DNA of 64,000 bases, from the NCBI GenBank assembly GCA_029938085.1, contig JAPYOS010000006.1, positions 124,001-188,000 of the forward strand, in the 5' to 3' direction. This DNA comes from Oceanospirillaceae bacterium (lineage in GTDB: Bacteria > Pseudomonadota > Gammaproteobacteria > Pseudomonadales > Balneatricaceae). Positions 16,474 to 26,151 of this stretch are shown here, piece by piece; positions within the stretch are counted from its first letter, which is position 1, and every line of letters begins with the position of its first letter. A model generated the notes under the pieces. It saw nothing but the letters and a program-made list of their open reading frames with translations, did no database searches and was not told the DNA's origin. The position numbers were made by a program, and so were the translations under genes.

Positions 16474-18192
16474 TTAACCCTCTGCACAGCCCTCACACGT
16501 ATGTTCAGCCAATAGCTTGTCTATAGTGCTTAGCGCTAGGGTTTTAGTAGCGAAAATGTGACGTTTACCAATGGCGTTGAGGTGACCGTTGCGGATGATG
16601 GGTTTAATTACACGGCCGTTGGGGTTGCATATGTACAATCCGCCGCCCAGTGCGGTTAGGCGCTTAGCTTCGTTGGCTAATAACTCGGTGCCTGCCAAAT
16701 CTATAAAGTTAATGCCGCTGGCCACAATTAACACGTGTTTTTGCGGAATCGACATGAGTGTGGATTGCACATAGTCCACTGCTCCAAAAAATATTGAGCC
16801 GTTGATGCGGATAATTTTTAGCGACTCACATTCGGGTAGGCCAGAGCGTTGTGCAGAAACTAGCTTTTTAGCACCAGTATTACGAGCCATTGCAGTGATG
16901 TTAGGCTTAGACGTACGCCGTAAATACAGCACCAAAGAGAGCAGCACACCTAAGTAGATGGCAAATTCCATAGGTAGCAATAGGGTGGCACCAAAGGTGA
17001 CACCAAACACCATGGCTTCGTTTTTTCCGGCTCGATAAATGATTTTGATGTGATGCCAGTCGATTAGATTCCAGGCCACGATTAATAAAATAGCCGCCAT
17101 GCTGGGCAAGGTGATAAACGCCGCTAAGGGTGCAAGCAATAATACAATAAGGGCTAAAAATATGGCCGCAAATAGTGCGGCTAGGGGGCTGGTCGCACCG
17201 GCTTCATAGTTGACGCCAGTGCGGGTAAATGACCCTGAGGTGGCGTAGCTGGAGGTGAAGCTGCCGATGATATTAGAAAACGACTGTCCAATAAATTCTT
17301 GATTACCGTCAATACGTTGGCCCGAACGTGTGGCCACAGAACGGGCAATGGACACGGCTTCTACCAAACCCAAAAGGCCCAAAGCCATGGCACCGGGAGC
17401 GAGTTCCCTTAGTATGTCCCAATCCATTAACGGCACCGACAATGGGGGTAGTTGGGAGGGGATTGCGCCTACTAAGGCAATGCTCTGCGCTGCTTGCCAC
17501 GGTGTTAACAGCATCAATTGCGTGGCAAGGCTACCTGCCACCATAGCGATCAGCATGTTGGGCCACTTCTTACGCCAGCGTTTTACGCCAATTAAGGTGG
17601 TGAGGGTGATGAGGGTAATCACCAAACTAGGTAAGTGGGTGGCGGTGATGTTTTTGCTGACGGCGATCCAATTAACAATGAAATTACCGCTGGATGCTAA
17701 ATCTAAACCTAAAGAGTTTTTGATTTGGCTGGTGGCAATCACTACCGCTGCTCCAGAGGTAAAACCAACCACCACGGAATGGGATACAAAATTGACCAGG
17801 GTGCCCATGCGAGCAAGGGATAATACTAACTGAAATAGACCGGCCATCAGGGTTAAGCTAAGCACTAAGGCAATGTAGCTTGCAGAGCCGACTTCTGCCA
17901 ACGGGCTGATAGTGGTAAATACGACGATGGAGAGGGCCGCCGTGGGGCCAGAAATAAGGTGCCAAGATGAACCAAATAAGGCGGCGATAATAGCCGGTAC
18001 TATAGCGGCATACAAGCCGTATTCGGGTGGTAAACCCGCAATTAACGCATAAGCTACACCTTGGGGTAGTACAATAATTGCCCCAGTGAGACCCGCTAAC
18101 GCGTCTTGCCGAGCGCTGGTTAGGGTGGTTTGTTTAGCCCAGCCTAAAAATGGCAGGAGCCTCAACAAAAAGTTAATTGTTATAGCGGACAT
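16474..18192 (-). CDS. SulP/SLC26-family anion transporter
   Basis: A 572-aa inner-membrane protein with the SulP core of multiple hydrophobic helices (about residues 25-425), the N-terminal signature GLPPEYGLYAAIVPAI, and a cytoplasmic STAS domain (about 450-560). The family carries sulfate, bicarbonate, dicarboxylates or other anions, and the substrate cannot be told from this sequence. The protein ends in an unusual HTCEGCAEG tail with a CxxC. Its stop codon lies in the loop of a TGCAGA/TCTGCA hairpin. It is apparently a single gene, 89 bases downstream of the ybbP-like permease. Confidence 0.9.
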   Translation of the reverse strand: MSAITINFLLRLLPFLGWAKQTTLTSARQDALAGLTGAIIVLPQGVAYALIAGLPPEYGLYAAIVPAIIAALFGSSWHLISGPTAALSIVVFTTISPLAEVGSASYIALVLSLTLMAGLFQLVLSLARMGTLVNFVSHSVVVGFTSGAAVVIATSQIKNSLGLDLASSGNFIVNWIAVSKNITATHLPSLVITLITLTTLIGVKRWRKKWPNMLIAMVAGSLATQLMLLTPWQAAQSIALVGAIPSQLPPLSVPLMDWDILRELAPGAMALGLLGLVEAVSIARSVATRSGQRIDGNQEFIGQSFSNIIGSFTSSYATSGSFTRTGVNYEAGATSPLAALFAAIFLALIVLLLAPLAAFITLPSMAAILLIVAWNLIDWHHIKIIYRAGKNEAMVFGVTFGATLLLPMEFAIYLGVLLSLVLYLRRTSKPNITAMARNTGAKKLVSAQRSGLPECESLKIIRINGSIFFGAVDYVQSTLMSIPQKHVLIVASGINFIDLAGTELLANEAKRLTALGGGLYICNPNGRVIKPIIRNGHLNAIGKRHIFATKTLALSTIDKLLAEHTCEGCAEG

Positions 18193-18281
18193 GCTTGGGT
18201 CCAGTGCAATGAGGTCTATGCCTCATTGTAAAGCAAAATCCCTGCATTGGGTGGTGCCAGTTATGTATTGGCAATGGGTTG

Positions 18282-20738
18282 TCAGGCTTTGCTTAAGGTC
18301 CTTAACGGCGGTGCTGTGACTACACTACGGTTGAACCACCAGCCAAATGACCCGATCAGCACCATGCCAATGAATGGGCTCAGCAACCACAGTGGCCAAT
18401 GGAGTTGGGCGGGCATGTTGAATACTTGGTACTGAAGTAAGGCCACTAACGCTTCGGCGCTTAATCCGGCAATTAACCCCGCAACCCAGCCAAGGCTTGC
18501 ATATTCTACTAAAATAACACGCCTAATTAATGATTTACTGGCGCCCAAGGTGCGTAAAATGGCGCTTTCATGGCGTCGTTCATCAATGCTGGCTTGGATG
18601 CTGGCGATTAACACCAATACGCCGGCACCCAGCACCATGACTAAAATGCTTTCTACAGCAAGGGACAGTTGGCCCACCACTTTTTGTACTTGTTGTAGTA
18701 TTTGATCTACATCAAGCATGGAGATGGTCGGTTGTTGCCGCAATAAAGGGCCCAGCTTGTTACGGTCTTTTTGGGCGATGTAAACGCTGGCCATGTAACT
18801 GGCGCTACCGGCGTCGGTTAAGGGTGCCGAAAAAACGAAAAAGAAGTTGGGCTGCATACTGCCCCAATCGACTTCTCTGAGGCTGGTCAAGGTGGCATGT
18901 TGTTCGATACCGGCCACGTTAAAGGTGAGTTTTTGGCCTAAGGTTAAGCCCAAGCGCTGAGCATAGTCGACTTCTATAGACACCTCTAGTGCGTCCAATG
19001 GGGTTGGCGTGGGTGCCCACCAGCGGCCGGCACTAATACGGTTGCCTTTAGGTAATGTTTGGGTCCAAGTCAGGTTGAGTTCTCGGTCGCCCCTTGGGGT
19101 GTCAAATTTGGGCTCTGTCAAACGGGCTCTAGCAATCGGAAAAAAGGTCAGTGCATCGGTGGCAAGATTCTGCTCTGCCATGGAGTCCAATAATGCGCTG
19201 CGTTGTTCTTGGTATATATTAAATAAGAACAAGTTAGGGGTGTCTTGTTTTAGCTGTTGTTGCCAGTCATCAATCAAAAAGCTACGCACCGACACCAAGC
19301 TAAACAACAACATTAAGGCCAGTCCAAAAATGGCCACCTGCAGGCTGTTTTGGTGGCGTCGACGGGACAAATTGGCTAGCCCAAGTTTACCGCCTTGGCC
19401 TAAATAAGGCCGAAGGTTGTCGCCCAGTTTGATGAGTGATCCAGCCAACAGCCAGAGTAGGGTTATGATGACGGCCATGCCGGCGATGAGCGCGGCACTA
19501 ATGAGTGCCGATTGGCTGTGCCAATAAACCAGAGCAATAATGGCAGCAAAACCAATGGCAAGGTGGCTAGGGTTGGCTTTGCTGCGGCTGCCTGAATTGC
19601 GCAATACTTGCGCGGGTGCAACTTTGGCAAGGCCTAGCATGGGCGGCAATACAAAGGCTAATAAACATAAAAAGCCGGTGCCAGCGCCTAGTATAAAAGG
19701 CGCCATCGGCAGGCTTGATGCATCGGTTTGTATGTATTCAGAGACGAGTGTTAATAAACCTTGGTACAAGCCCCAGGCAAAAGGTAGGCTGACAAGGGTG
19801 GCGAAGGTTGCGAGCAATAACATTTGACTAACGTAAAGTAACCGCAACTGCTTAGGTTTGAGGCCTAGGCATTTTAACAGCGCCACGTGTTTGGCCTGGC
19901 GCAGGCTATAACGCCGTGCCGACAACGACAAAGCCACACCTGCTAGCACCACCGCTAATGAGCCAGCTAATAGTAAAAACTGCTCGGCCTTGTCTAAGGT
20001 GGCAGCCATGTTGGCATTGCCATCGGTGGGTGTTTGCCATTTTTGGCCGCCTTGTAATTGAGGCGTGATTTGCTCGCGTAGTTGATTAAGTTGGGCGGCT
20101 TCTCCTGCCAATAACCATCGGTGGCTGACTCGGCTGCCTGTTTGGAGTGCCTTGGTGGCGGCCAAATCGTTGATATGCATCAGCGCCCTTGGAGCAAAGC
20201 TAGCGAAGCCGTTGGCTTGGTCGGGTTCGGCGATCAGGACTTGAGTAATAGTAAGGCTGAGTTCGCCCACATCAATGGTGTCGTTGAGTTTGGCGCTGAG
20301 GCTGGCCAAGAGTCGGGAGTCGGGCCAGATCTCACCTTTTTTGGGTCCACTAGTGCTCGCGTGCCCTAAGCCAAATGCCTGTGTGCCAACCCTCAGTTCA
20401 CCTTTAAGCGGGTAGAGATTAGATACCGCTTTAATGCCGGCTAGCTGCAAGTTTTGCTGGGCAAACACCATGGCCTGAAATTCGCTCACATGAGCCTGTT
20501 TAAGGCCGAGCTGGCGAGCCAGTTGTTGCCAATCTGAGGCCGCAGTTTGATTGCTGTTAAGGCGTAAGTCTGCGGCAATGAGGTCGGCTCCTTCGGCCAC
20601 CATAGACTGCTTCACCTGGTGGGTAAATAAGCTAATGCTGGTGACGCTGGTAATGGCCAGTAACAAGGCCGCAAACAACAGCGACAATTCGCCACCACGC
20701 CAGTCCCTCCATGCTAAGCGTACTGCTAGTTTAAGCAT
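18282..20738 (-). CDS. ybbP: ABC transporter permease, FtsX-like (YbbP type)
   Basis: An 818-aa permease with ten or so hydrophobic segments and two FtsX-type membrane domains, one in the N-terminal half (about 245-430) and one near the C-terminus (about 690-800), with large periplasmic domains between. It overlaps the ATPase gene by eight bases. With that ATPase and the divergent tesA it matches the tesA / ybbA-ybbP arrangement of E. coli. These MacB/LolE-like systems act on envelope substrates rather than classic import; the actual substrate is unknown. Confidence 0.9.
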   Translation of the reverse strand: MLKLAVRLAWRDWRGGELSLLFAALLLAITSVTSISLFTHQVKQSMVAEGADLIAADLRLNSNQTAASDWQQLARQLGLKQAHVSEFQAMVFAQQNLQLAGIKAVSNLYPLKGELRVGTQAFGLGHASTSGPKKGEIWPDSRLLASLSAKLNDTIDVGELSLTITQVLIAEPDQANGFASFAPRALMHINDLAATKALQTGSRVSHRWLLAGEAAQLNQLREQITPQLQGGQKWQTPTDGNANMAATLDKAEQFLLLAGSLAVVLAGVALSLSARRYSLRQAKHVALLKCLGLKPKQLRLLYVSQMLLLATFATLVSLPFAWGLYQGLLTLVSEYIQTDASSLPMAPFILGAGTGFLCLLAFVLPPMLGLAKVAPAQVLRNSGSRSKANPSHLAIGFAAIIALVYWHSQSALISAALIAGMAVIITLLWLLAGSLIKLGDNLRPYLGQGGKLGLANLSRRRHQNSLQVAIFGLALMLLFSLVSVRSFLIDDWQQQLKQDTPNLFLFNIYQEQRSALLDSMAEQNLATDALTFFPIARARLTEPKFDTPRGDRELNLTWTQTLPKGNRISAGRWWAPTPTPLDALEVSIEVDYAQRLGLTLGQKLTFNVAGIEQHATLTSLREVDWGSMQPNFFFVFSAPLTDAGSASYMASVYIAQKDRNKLGPLLRQQPTISMLDVDQILQQVQKVVGQLSLAVESILVMVLGAGVLVLIASIQASIDERRHESAILRTLGASKSLIRRVILVEYASLGWVAGLIAGLSAEALVALLQYQVFNMPAQLHWPLWLLSPFIGMVLIGSFGWWFNRSVVTAPPLRTLSKA

Positions 20739-21429
20739 CAGTGGGCTCCGCCAGTTTGCCGGCCGTTAAACTAAGGCGCCTTTGGCAGCGTTGGGCAAGG
20801 GCTAAGTCGTGGGTGACGAGTACTAAGGTGGTCTGGTGTTGTTGATTTAACTCGAATAACAGCTCAATGATGTGATGGCCGGTTTGTGTGTCTAAGTTAC
20901 CGGTGGGTTCATCGGCAAATAAAATAGGTGCTTGGGCGGCAAACGCTCGAGCAATAGCCACACGTTGCTGTTCGCCACCGGACAGCTGATTGGGGTAGTG
21001 GCCGCCGCGCTGGCCTAGGCCTACATGTTGTAAGTACTTCTGCGCCACCGCCTTGGCGCCCATGCTGCCTTTCACTTCTAAGGGCAGCATAATGTTCTCT
21101 AATGCGGTGAGGCTAGGTAACAACTGGAAATTTTGGAAAATGAAGGCCACTTGATGTTTGCGTAACTCGGCACGGTCTTCTTCGTTGAGTTGACTTAAGT
21201 CTTGCTGGGCTAAATATAGTTGACCGTGGCTGGGGCTGTCGAGCCCTGCCATCATTCCCAGTAACGTGGTTTTCCCTGATCCAGAAGCTCCCACAATCGC
21301 CACGGATTCGCCTGCTTCTATGGTAAAATTAATGTCTTGTAAAATCTGTAAGTCATGGCCTTGTTGAGTTGGATTGGCAATGATTTGGCTAACGTTTTTG
21401 GCACCTAAAAAAGGTGTGAAATCAGGCAT
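20731..21429 (-). CDS. ybbA: ABC transporter ATP-binding protein (YbbA type)
   Basis: A 232-aa ATPase with Walker A GASGSGKT (47-54), Q-loop QNFQLL, signature [14 protein letters not shown] and Walker [13 protein letters not shown]. The sequence is of the LolD/MacB group that pairs with FtsX-like permeases. It overlaps the downstream ybbP start by eight bases, so the two proteins are made together. The first ATG, at 21429, has no clear Shine-Dalgarno, but the protein begins as expected. It diverges from tesA across 66 bases. Confidence 0.94.
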   Translation of the reverse strand: MPDFTPFLGAKNVSQIIANPTQQGHDLQILQDINFTIEAGESVAIVGASGSGKTTLLGMMAGLDSPSHGQLYLAQQDLSQLNEEDRAELRKHQVAFIFQNFQLLPSLTALENIMLPLEVKGSMGAKAVAQKYLQHVGLGQRGGHYPNQLSGGEQQRVAIARAFAAQAPILFADEPTGNLDTQTGHHIIELLFELNQQHQTTLVLVTHDLALAQRCQRRLSLTAGKLAEPTDA

Positions 21430-21495
21430 AATAGACCATGCTACAGTGAGTGCGAATGTCTATTATGGCGCTTGTAAGGTCATTAGGGGAAGTAG

Positions 21496-22134
21496 ATGCG
21501 GCAGGTTTTCAAAATATTTACATTGTGTGTGTTAAGTTTGGGGTGGGTGTGGCAAACGCCGTTGGCTCAGGCCGAGCAAAAAACCGTGTTGGTGATGGGC
21601 GACAGTCTCAGTGCGGGTTATGGTATGTCGCTGGCGCAGGCTTGGCCCGCATTGCTACAAACGCAGCTTAATCAAGCCTTAGGTGAACACCAATGGCAAG
21701 TGGTCAACGCCAGCGTAAGTGGCGAAACCACGCAAGGCGGGGTGCGCCGGTTACCTGGGTTATTGGCCCAATACCAACCTCAGTGGGTGTTACTAGAGCT
21801 GGGTGCTAATGACGGCTTACGCGGCTACCCCATTGCTAAGATCACCGACAATTTAAGCCGCATGCTAGTACAAAGTCAGACCGCAGGGGCCAAGGCCGCT
21901 GTGTTGGGTATTCAGCTGCCACCGAATTATGGCGCGCGTTATACTGGGCCATTTTTTGATCAGTATGCGCATTTGGCACAGCAACATAACACGGCCTTGG
22001 TGCCCTTTATTCTAGAAGGTATTGCCATCCACCCTAACCTGATGCAGGCTGACGGCTTACACCCGACCCAAGCTGCGCAAACGCGCATTTTGGATAACGT
22101 GTGGCAGCATTTATCAGCCCATTGGATTAACTAG
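21496..22134 (+). CDS. tesA: Acyl-CoA thioesterase I / lysophospholipase (periplasmic SGNH hydrolase)
   Basis: A 212-aa secreted esterase. The signal peptide covers about residues 1-26 (cleavage after LAQA). Mature motifs are GDSLSAGYG with nucleophile Ser37, the block III GANDGLRG and the catalytic DGLHPT near the C-terminus, which together give a complete SGNH active site. It hydrolyses acyl thioesters, lysophospholipids and some esters in the periplasm. A strong AGGGGAAG ribosome binding site precedes the ATG. It is followed by a terminator shared with rpoH. Confidence 0.95.
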   Translation: MRQVFKIFTLCVLSLGWVWQTPLAQAEQKTVLVMGDSLSAGYGMSLAQAWPALLQTQLNQALGEHQWQVVNASVSGETTQGGVRRLPGLLAQYQPQWVLLELGANDGLRGYPIAKITDNLSRMLVQSQTAGAKAAVLGIQLPPNYGARYTGPFFDQYAHLAQQHNTALVPFILEGIAIHPNLMQADGLHPTQAAQTRILDNVWQHLSAHWIN

Positions 22135-22148
22135 GGCGTCAAAACAAC

Positions 22149-22173
22149 AAAACCCGCACGCGGCGGGTTTTTT
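22149..22173. terminator. Terminator between tesA and rpoH
   Basis: The stem AAACCCGC/GCGGGTTT with loop ACGCG is followed by a run of T on the plus strand. Four A on the left give weaker function for the converging rpoH transcript. Confidence 0.85.
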
Positions 22174-22199
22174 AACAATGGATCACGCTTTAGGGTGAG

Positions 22200-23087
22200 T
22201 TAAACCGCAAAAGCAAACTCGCTGTCGGCGTCCATACCTAGGCTCATGGCAGCTTTGAGCTTCTTCATGGCGTTCTTTTCAAGCTGACGAATACGTTCGG
22301 CAGACACTTGATATTGATCAGCTAAATTATGCAAAGTCGCTTTAGAATCACCTAACCAGCGCTGTTGTAAAATGTCACGGCTGCGAGCATCTAAATCACC
22401 CATGGCGTTAGCCAAACGGGTGTTAGAATCGTTTTCCCAGTCGCTGGCTTCAAGCTGGCGGGCTGGGTCGGCAGAGTGATCTTCTAAGTAATAGGCAGGT
22501 GCTTGAAAGGCGCTGTCTTCGTCGCCCTCTGGCGCATCAAATGGCGTGTCTTGCGACGCCATACGGCCTTCCATCTGCATCACTACTTTGGCATCAACGC
22601 CTAAGTCTGCAGCGACGGATTGCACTTCGGCGTGAGTTAACCAAGCCAATTTTTTCTTTGCACTACGTAAGTTGAAAAACAACTTACGTTGGCTTTTCGT
22701 AGTGGCCACTTTAACAATACGCCAGTTACGCAAGATGTACTCGTGCATCTCGGCTTTGATCCAGTGCACAGCAAAAGATACTAGGCGTACACCTACTTCT
22801 GGGTTAAAGCGCTTTACCGCTTTCATCAAGCCGGCGTTACCTTCTTGTACTAAATCGGCAATAGGTAGGCCATAGCCCGAGTAGCTTTTGGCAATGTGTG
22901 CCACAAACCGTAGGTGAGACATCACTAGCTGACGGGCGGCGTCTAAATCGTTTTGATAGTAGAGGCGTTCGGCTAGGGCCCGTTCTTCTTCAACGGTAAG
23001 AATAGGGATGCCGCTAATTGTTTGTAGGTAAGCCTCGTGGCTTTGGCCAGGTGCTAGCGCATCAATGGCTGATAATGACTGAGTCAT
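22200..23087 (-). CDS. rpoH: Heat-shock sigma factor RpoH (sigma-32)
   Basis: A 295-aa alternative sigma factor. Region 2 includes [16 protein letters not shown] (79-94), the RpoH box QRKLFFNLR at 133-141 marks it as sigma-32, and region 4 contains the [22 protein letters not shown]. It directs RNA polymerase to heat-shock promoters, which may include the hslVU promoter in this window. It follows ftsX on the same strand after 215 bases, the normal gammaproteobacterial order. The leader contains a CTTAAA/TTTAAG inverted repeat (23115-23131) close to the start. Confidence 0.97.
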   Translation of the reverse strand: MTQSLSAIDALAPGQSHEAYLQTISGIPILTVEEERALAERLYYQNDLDAARQLVMSHLRFVAHIAKSYSGYGLPIADLVQEGNAGLMKAVKRFNPEVGVRLVSFAVHWIKAEMHEYILRNWRIVKVATTKSQRKLFFNLRSAKKKLAWLTHAEVQSVAADLGVDAKVVMQMEGRMASQDTPFDAPEGDEDSAFQAPAYYLEDHSADPARQLEASDWENDSNTRLANAMGDLDARSRDILQQRWLGDSKATLHNLADQYQVSAERIRQLEKNAMKKLKAAMSLGMDADSEFAFAV

Positions 23088-23287
23088 AACTTTCTCCGTA
23101 ACTATGAGTCCGCTCTTAAATCTATTTTAAGTATGGCTGATCGTTTGCCATTTTGGGGACTGTGACCGCTATTCGTGTGTTTTATTTACTGGCGGTATCA
23201 TTCTGCTAAGCATTCTAGGGTGCAACAGCGCTCTAGGCAAGGTTTTGCAGGGGTTTTTACCCGTAAAGCTTTGTAAAGCCGGATTTA

Positions 23288-23334
23288 GCCGCCAATTACG
23301 CCTTATTGGGGTTCAATAAGGCGTAATTGGCGGC
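23288..23334 (-). repeat. Perfect 21-bp hairpin across the ftsX stop codon
   Basis: The arms at 23288-23308 and 23314-23334 are exact reverse complements over 21 bases, with a five-base loop. One arm encodes the last residues of FtsX (…RQLRLIE), and the TAA stop lies in the other arm. No T-tract follows on the minus strand. The stem is much longer than any other hairpin in the window. Confidence 0.92.
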
Positions 23335-24274
23335 CTACAGTCAAACTGGCCCCTAATAAAGACAGGCCGCAACTGGTAGCCAACAACACCAAGCTGCCAA
23401 CCCAACCCAAGCCTTGCAGCTGCCACTGGCTCTGATAACTTTGCGCTAGTTGTAGCAAAGGATCATGCAAATAGCTCACGCCCAATTGAATAATGAGCCA
23501 AGCTAACCCTGCGGCAAATAAGCCTGCCCAAAATCCGGCGTACAAGAAGGGCCTACGTAAATAAGCGTCGGTGCCACCTACCAACTTAATCACTAAAATT
23601 TCTTGTTTACGACTTTCAATTTGTAGCCGCACCGTATTGCCTACCACCAGTAGTACACCTAAGGCCAACAAAAAGGCGAGGCTATAAGTGACACGTTGGC
23701 TAGCTGCAAGGATGGCTTGCAGGCGATCAAGCCATGCCATATCAACCAACACTTGATCAACCAATGTTAGTTGACGCAATTGCTGAGAGAGTTGGGCCAC
23801 CACTGGTGGCGTTTGGGCCGCGTTTTCTGGGGCTATTAACAGGGTTGCAGGCAGTGGATTGTCGGTAAGGCTGTCTAAAATGTCTGCCAAGCCGCTGCTG
23901 GTTTTGAAGTTGCTAAGGGCTTGATCTGCGGAAATGTAGGTCACTTTAGCAATGTCTGGTCGTGCGAGTAACTCTTGGCGCAATAATTGACCTTGTTCGA
24001 GGGTCGCGTGCGGCACCAAAAAAACGCTCACTTGGTGCTCTTGGTTGAGCTGTTGGCCTAGGTGCTGGGCTTGGCTCAATAGTAACAGCAAGCTTGCGGG
24101 TAGGGTGAGGGCAATGGCTAAGGTGAGCCAGGTTAGTAGGTTAGCCAGAGGGCTAAGCCATAATCGCTGCCAACTTTGAAGGGCCACTTCTTTATGTTCA
24201 CGTAATAAGCGTTTACCCGCGCTCTCGGGCATGGTGCGGCTGGCATTGCGAGGCGCTTGTTTAGTCACAGCCAT
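23303..24274 (-). CDS. ftsX: Cell division protein FtsX (ABC transporter permease)
   Basis: A 323-aa inner-membrane protein with a cytoplasmic N-terminal tail, a first membrane segment at about 45-67, a periplasmic domain (about 70-195) that in E. coli recruits EnvC, and three more membrane segments toward the C-terminus, including RLQIESRKQEILVIKLVGG, a conserved FtsX cytoplasmic motif. With FtsE it controls septal amidases. It starts two bases after ftsE. A 21-bp hairpin covers its stop codon. Confidence 0.95.
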   Translation of the reverse strand: MAVTKQAPRNASRTMPESAGKRLLREHKEVALQSWQRLWLSPLANLLTWLTLAIALTLPASLLLLLSQAQHLGQQLNQEHQVSVFLVPHATLEQGQLLRQELLARPDIAKVTYISADQALSNFKTSSGLADILDSLTDNPLPATLLIAPENAAQTPPVVAQLSQQLRQLTLVDQVLVDMAWLDRLQAILAASQRVTYSLAFLLALGVLLVVGNTVRLQIESRKQEILVIKLVGGTDAYLRRPFLYAGFWAGLFAAGLAWLIIQLGVSYLHDPLLQLAQSYQSQWQLQGLGWVGSLVLLATSCGLSLLGASLTVGRQLRLIEPQ

Positions 24275-24276
24275 GC

Positions 24277-24948
24277 TTAGTGCCCCGCCATGGCAAATGG
24301 GCCGCTAAGGTGACCTTGTTTTAACTGGATCACTGGGTGCGGTAAGCGTTGAATTAAATCTAAATCGTGGCTCGCAATCAGCACGCTCACCCCAACTTGG
24401 TTGAACTGCTGGAACAAACGCATGACTTCCCCAGATAGGGCTGGATCTAAATTGCCTGTGGGTTCGTCTGCGAGGATCAGTTTAGGTTTGTTAACAATGG
24501 CTCGGGCAATACCAATGCGTTGCTGTTCGCCACTCGATAACACGCTGGGGCTGAGTTTCTCTTTATCGAGTAAACCTACTTTGTCTAGTGCGGCCCGTAC
24601 ACGGCGGCCAGAATCGCGCTCATTATAACCGCTAATTTTAAGGGGTAAGGCCACATTATCAAATACGGAATAGTCTAATAACAGTTGGTGGTTTTGAAAA
24701 ACGAGGCCGATTTTGCGACGATGAGCAGGCACTTGAGCGCGGCTTAGCTGGCTTAAATCTTGTTGATCTACAATCACCTTGCCGCTTGATGGTCGCTCCA
24801 TAAGCATGATGAGCTTCAGTAAGGTACTCTTGCCGGCACCGGAATGTCCGGTTAAAAAAGCCATGTCGCCACGCTGTAAATGAAAGTTAGTATTCACTAA
24901 CGCGGGTTTGTCGTGATAGCTTTTACTGACCTGTTGAAACTCGATCAT
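24277..24948 (-). CDS. ftsE: Cell division ATP-binding protein FtsE
   Basis: A 223-aa ABC ATPase with Walker A GHSGAGKST (34-42), Walker B LILADE (157-162) and an H-loop ASHD. The signature is LSSGEQQR (137-144), with Ser replacing the usual second Gly of LSGGEQQR; FtsE proteins tolerate variation here, so function is still expected. It partners FtsX at the divisome. The start overlaps the ftsY stop by four bases. Confidence 0.96.
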   Translation of the reverse strand: MIEFQQVSKSYHDKPALVNTNFHLQRGDMAFLTGHSGAGKSTLLKLIMLMERPSSGKVIVDQQDLSQLSRAQVPAHRRKIGLVFQNHQLLLDYSVFDNVALPLKISGYNERDSGRRVRAALDKVGLLDKEKLSPSVLSSGEQQRIGIARAIVNKPKLILADEPTGNLDPALSGEVMRLFQQFNQVGVSVLIASHDLDLIQRLPHPVIQLKQGHLSGPFAMAGH

Positions 24949-26006
24949 GAGAGACTGTTTTCACTAAACAACGCGTCAATAAATTCGTCCGCCTCAAACG
25001 GTCGCAAGTCGTCGGCTTGTTCGCCAACGCCAATAAAACGAATGGGCAAACCCAATTGTTGCGCCATAGCAAAAATAACACCACCTTTGGCAGTGCCATC
25101 GAGTTTGGTTAAGGTAATGCCGGTAACACCAACAGCTTGGCCAAATAAGCTGGCCTGACTTAGGGCATTTTGGCCAGTGCCCGCATCCAATACTAGCATC
25201 ACTTCGTGGGGTGCTTGGGCGTCGAGCTTTTGCATCACCCGCACCACCTTGCTTAACTCGTCCATTAGGTGGGCTTTGTTTTGCAAGCGGCCAGCGGTGT
25301 CGGCAATCACAACATCCACGCCCTTAGCTTGTGCCGATTGCACCGCATCAAAAATAACCGAGGCGCTATCGGCGCCAGTGTGCTGAGCTACCACCGGCAC
25401 ATCGTTGCGTAGGCCCCATTCTTGTAACTGTTCTACGGCTGCAGCACGGAAGGTATCACCGGCGGCTAATAACACCGACTTGCCTTCGCTTTGGAAACGT
25501 TTGCTGAGCTTGCCAATGGTGGTGGTTTTACCTGCACCGTTGACACCCACCATTAAAATCACAAACGGGCTGTCTTGTTGTGGGATCACTAATGGTGCTT
25601 GGCTGCCTTGCAATAACTCTGCCAGCTCTAATTTAAGGGCGGTATAGAGCGCCTGCGGGTCTTGTAGGTCCTTACGGGCCACACCATCGCTGAGTTTTTT
25701 GAGAATGCTGGTAGTGGCTTCCATACCCACATCGGCAACCAGTAATTGGGTTTCCAATTCTTCAAATAGATCATCATCTATTTGTTTAGCACCTAAAAAT
25801 AAATCGGCTAAACCATCACCTAAATTGCTACGCGTACGGCTTAAGCCTGTTTTAATGCGCGAAAAAAAACCTTGTTTGGGTGTTTCTTCTTGGGTTTTTG
25901 CAAGCGGTTCGATGGCTTTCACAGCCACAGGATCAGCATCGACCGATGCAACTTCTTCGCTTTGGGCAAGGCTTTTGTTTTTGCCGAATAAATTAAACAG
26001 GGCCAT
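24945..26006 (-). CDS. ftsY: Signal recognition particle receptor FtsY
   Basis: A 353-aa SRP GTPase. A short N-terminal acidic A domain (about 1-55) is followed by the N domain and the G domain with G1 GVNGAGKTT (154-162), DTAGRLQNK and TKLDGTAKGG. It docks ribosome-SRP complexes on the membrane for co-translational insertion. The A domain is far shorter than in E. coli FtsY, in line with many non-enteric bacteria. It is first in ftsY-ftsE-ftsX and divergent from rsmD. Confidence 0.96.
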   Translation of the reverse strand: MALFNLFGKNKSLAQSEEVASVDADPVAVKAIEPLAKTQEETPKQGFFSRIKTGLSRTRSNLGDGLADLFLGAKQIDDDLFEELETQLLVADVGMEATTSILKKLSDGVARKDLQDPQALYTALKLELAELLQGSQAPLVIPQQDSPFVILMVGVNGAGKTTTIGKLSKRFQSEGKSVLLAAGDTFRAAAVEQLQEWGLRNDVPVVAQHTGADSASVIFDAVQSAQAKGVDVVIADTAGRLQNKAHLMDELSKVVRVMQKLDAQAPHEVMLVLDAGTGQNALSQASLFGQAVGVTGITLTKLDGTAKGGVIFAMAQQLGLPIRFIGVGEQADDLRPFEADEFIDALFSENSLS

Positions 26007-26151
26007 GGTGTCTGGGGTATCTCGGTATATTCACATAGATGAAGGTAAATTTTAGCATAGCTTTTGCTTGCGTATGCTTCTTTTATGCTGCTATTGCCTT
26101 AGAATAGGCGTACCAGCCAATTCACCCACTTTTCTATTTTAGGCACGAGTT

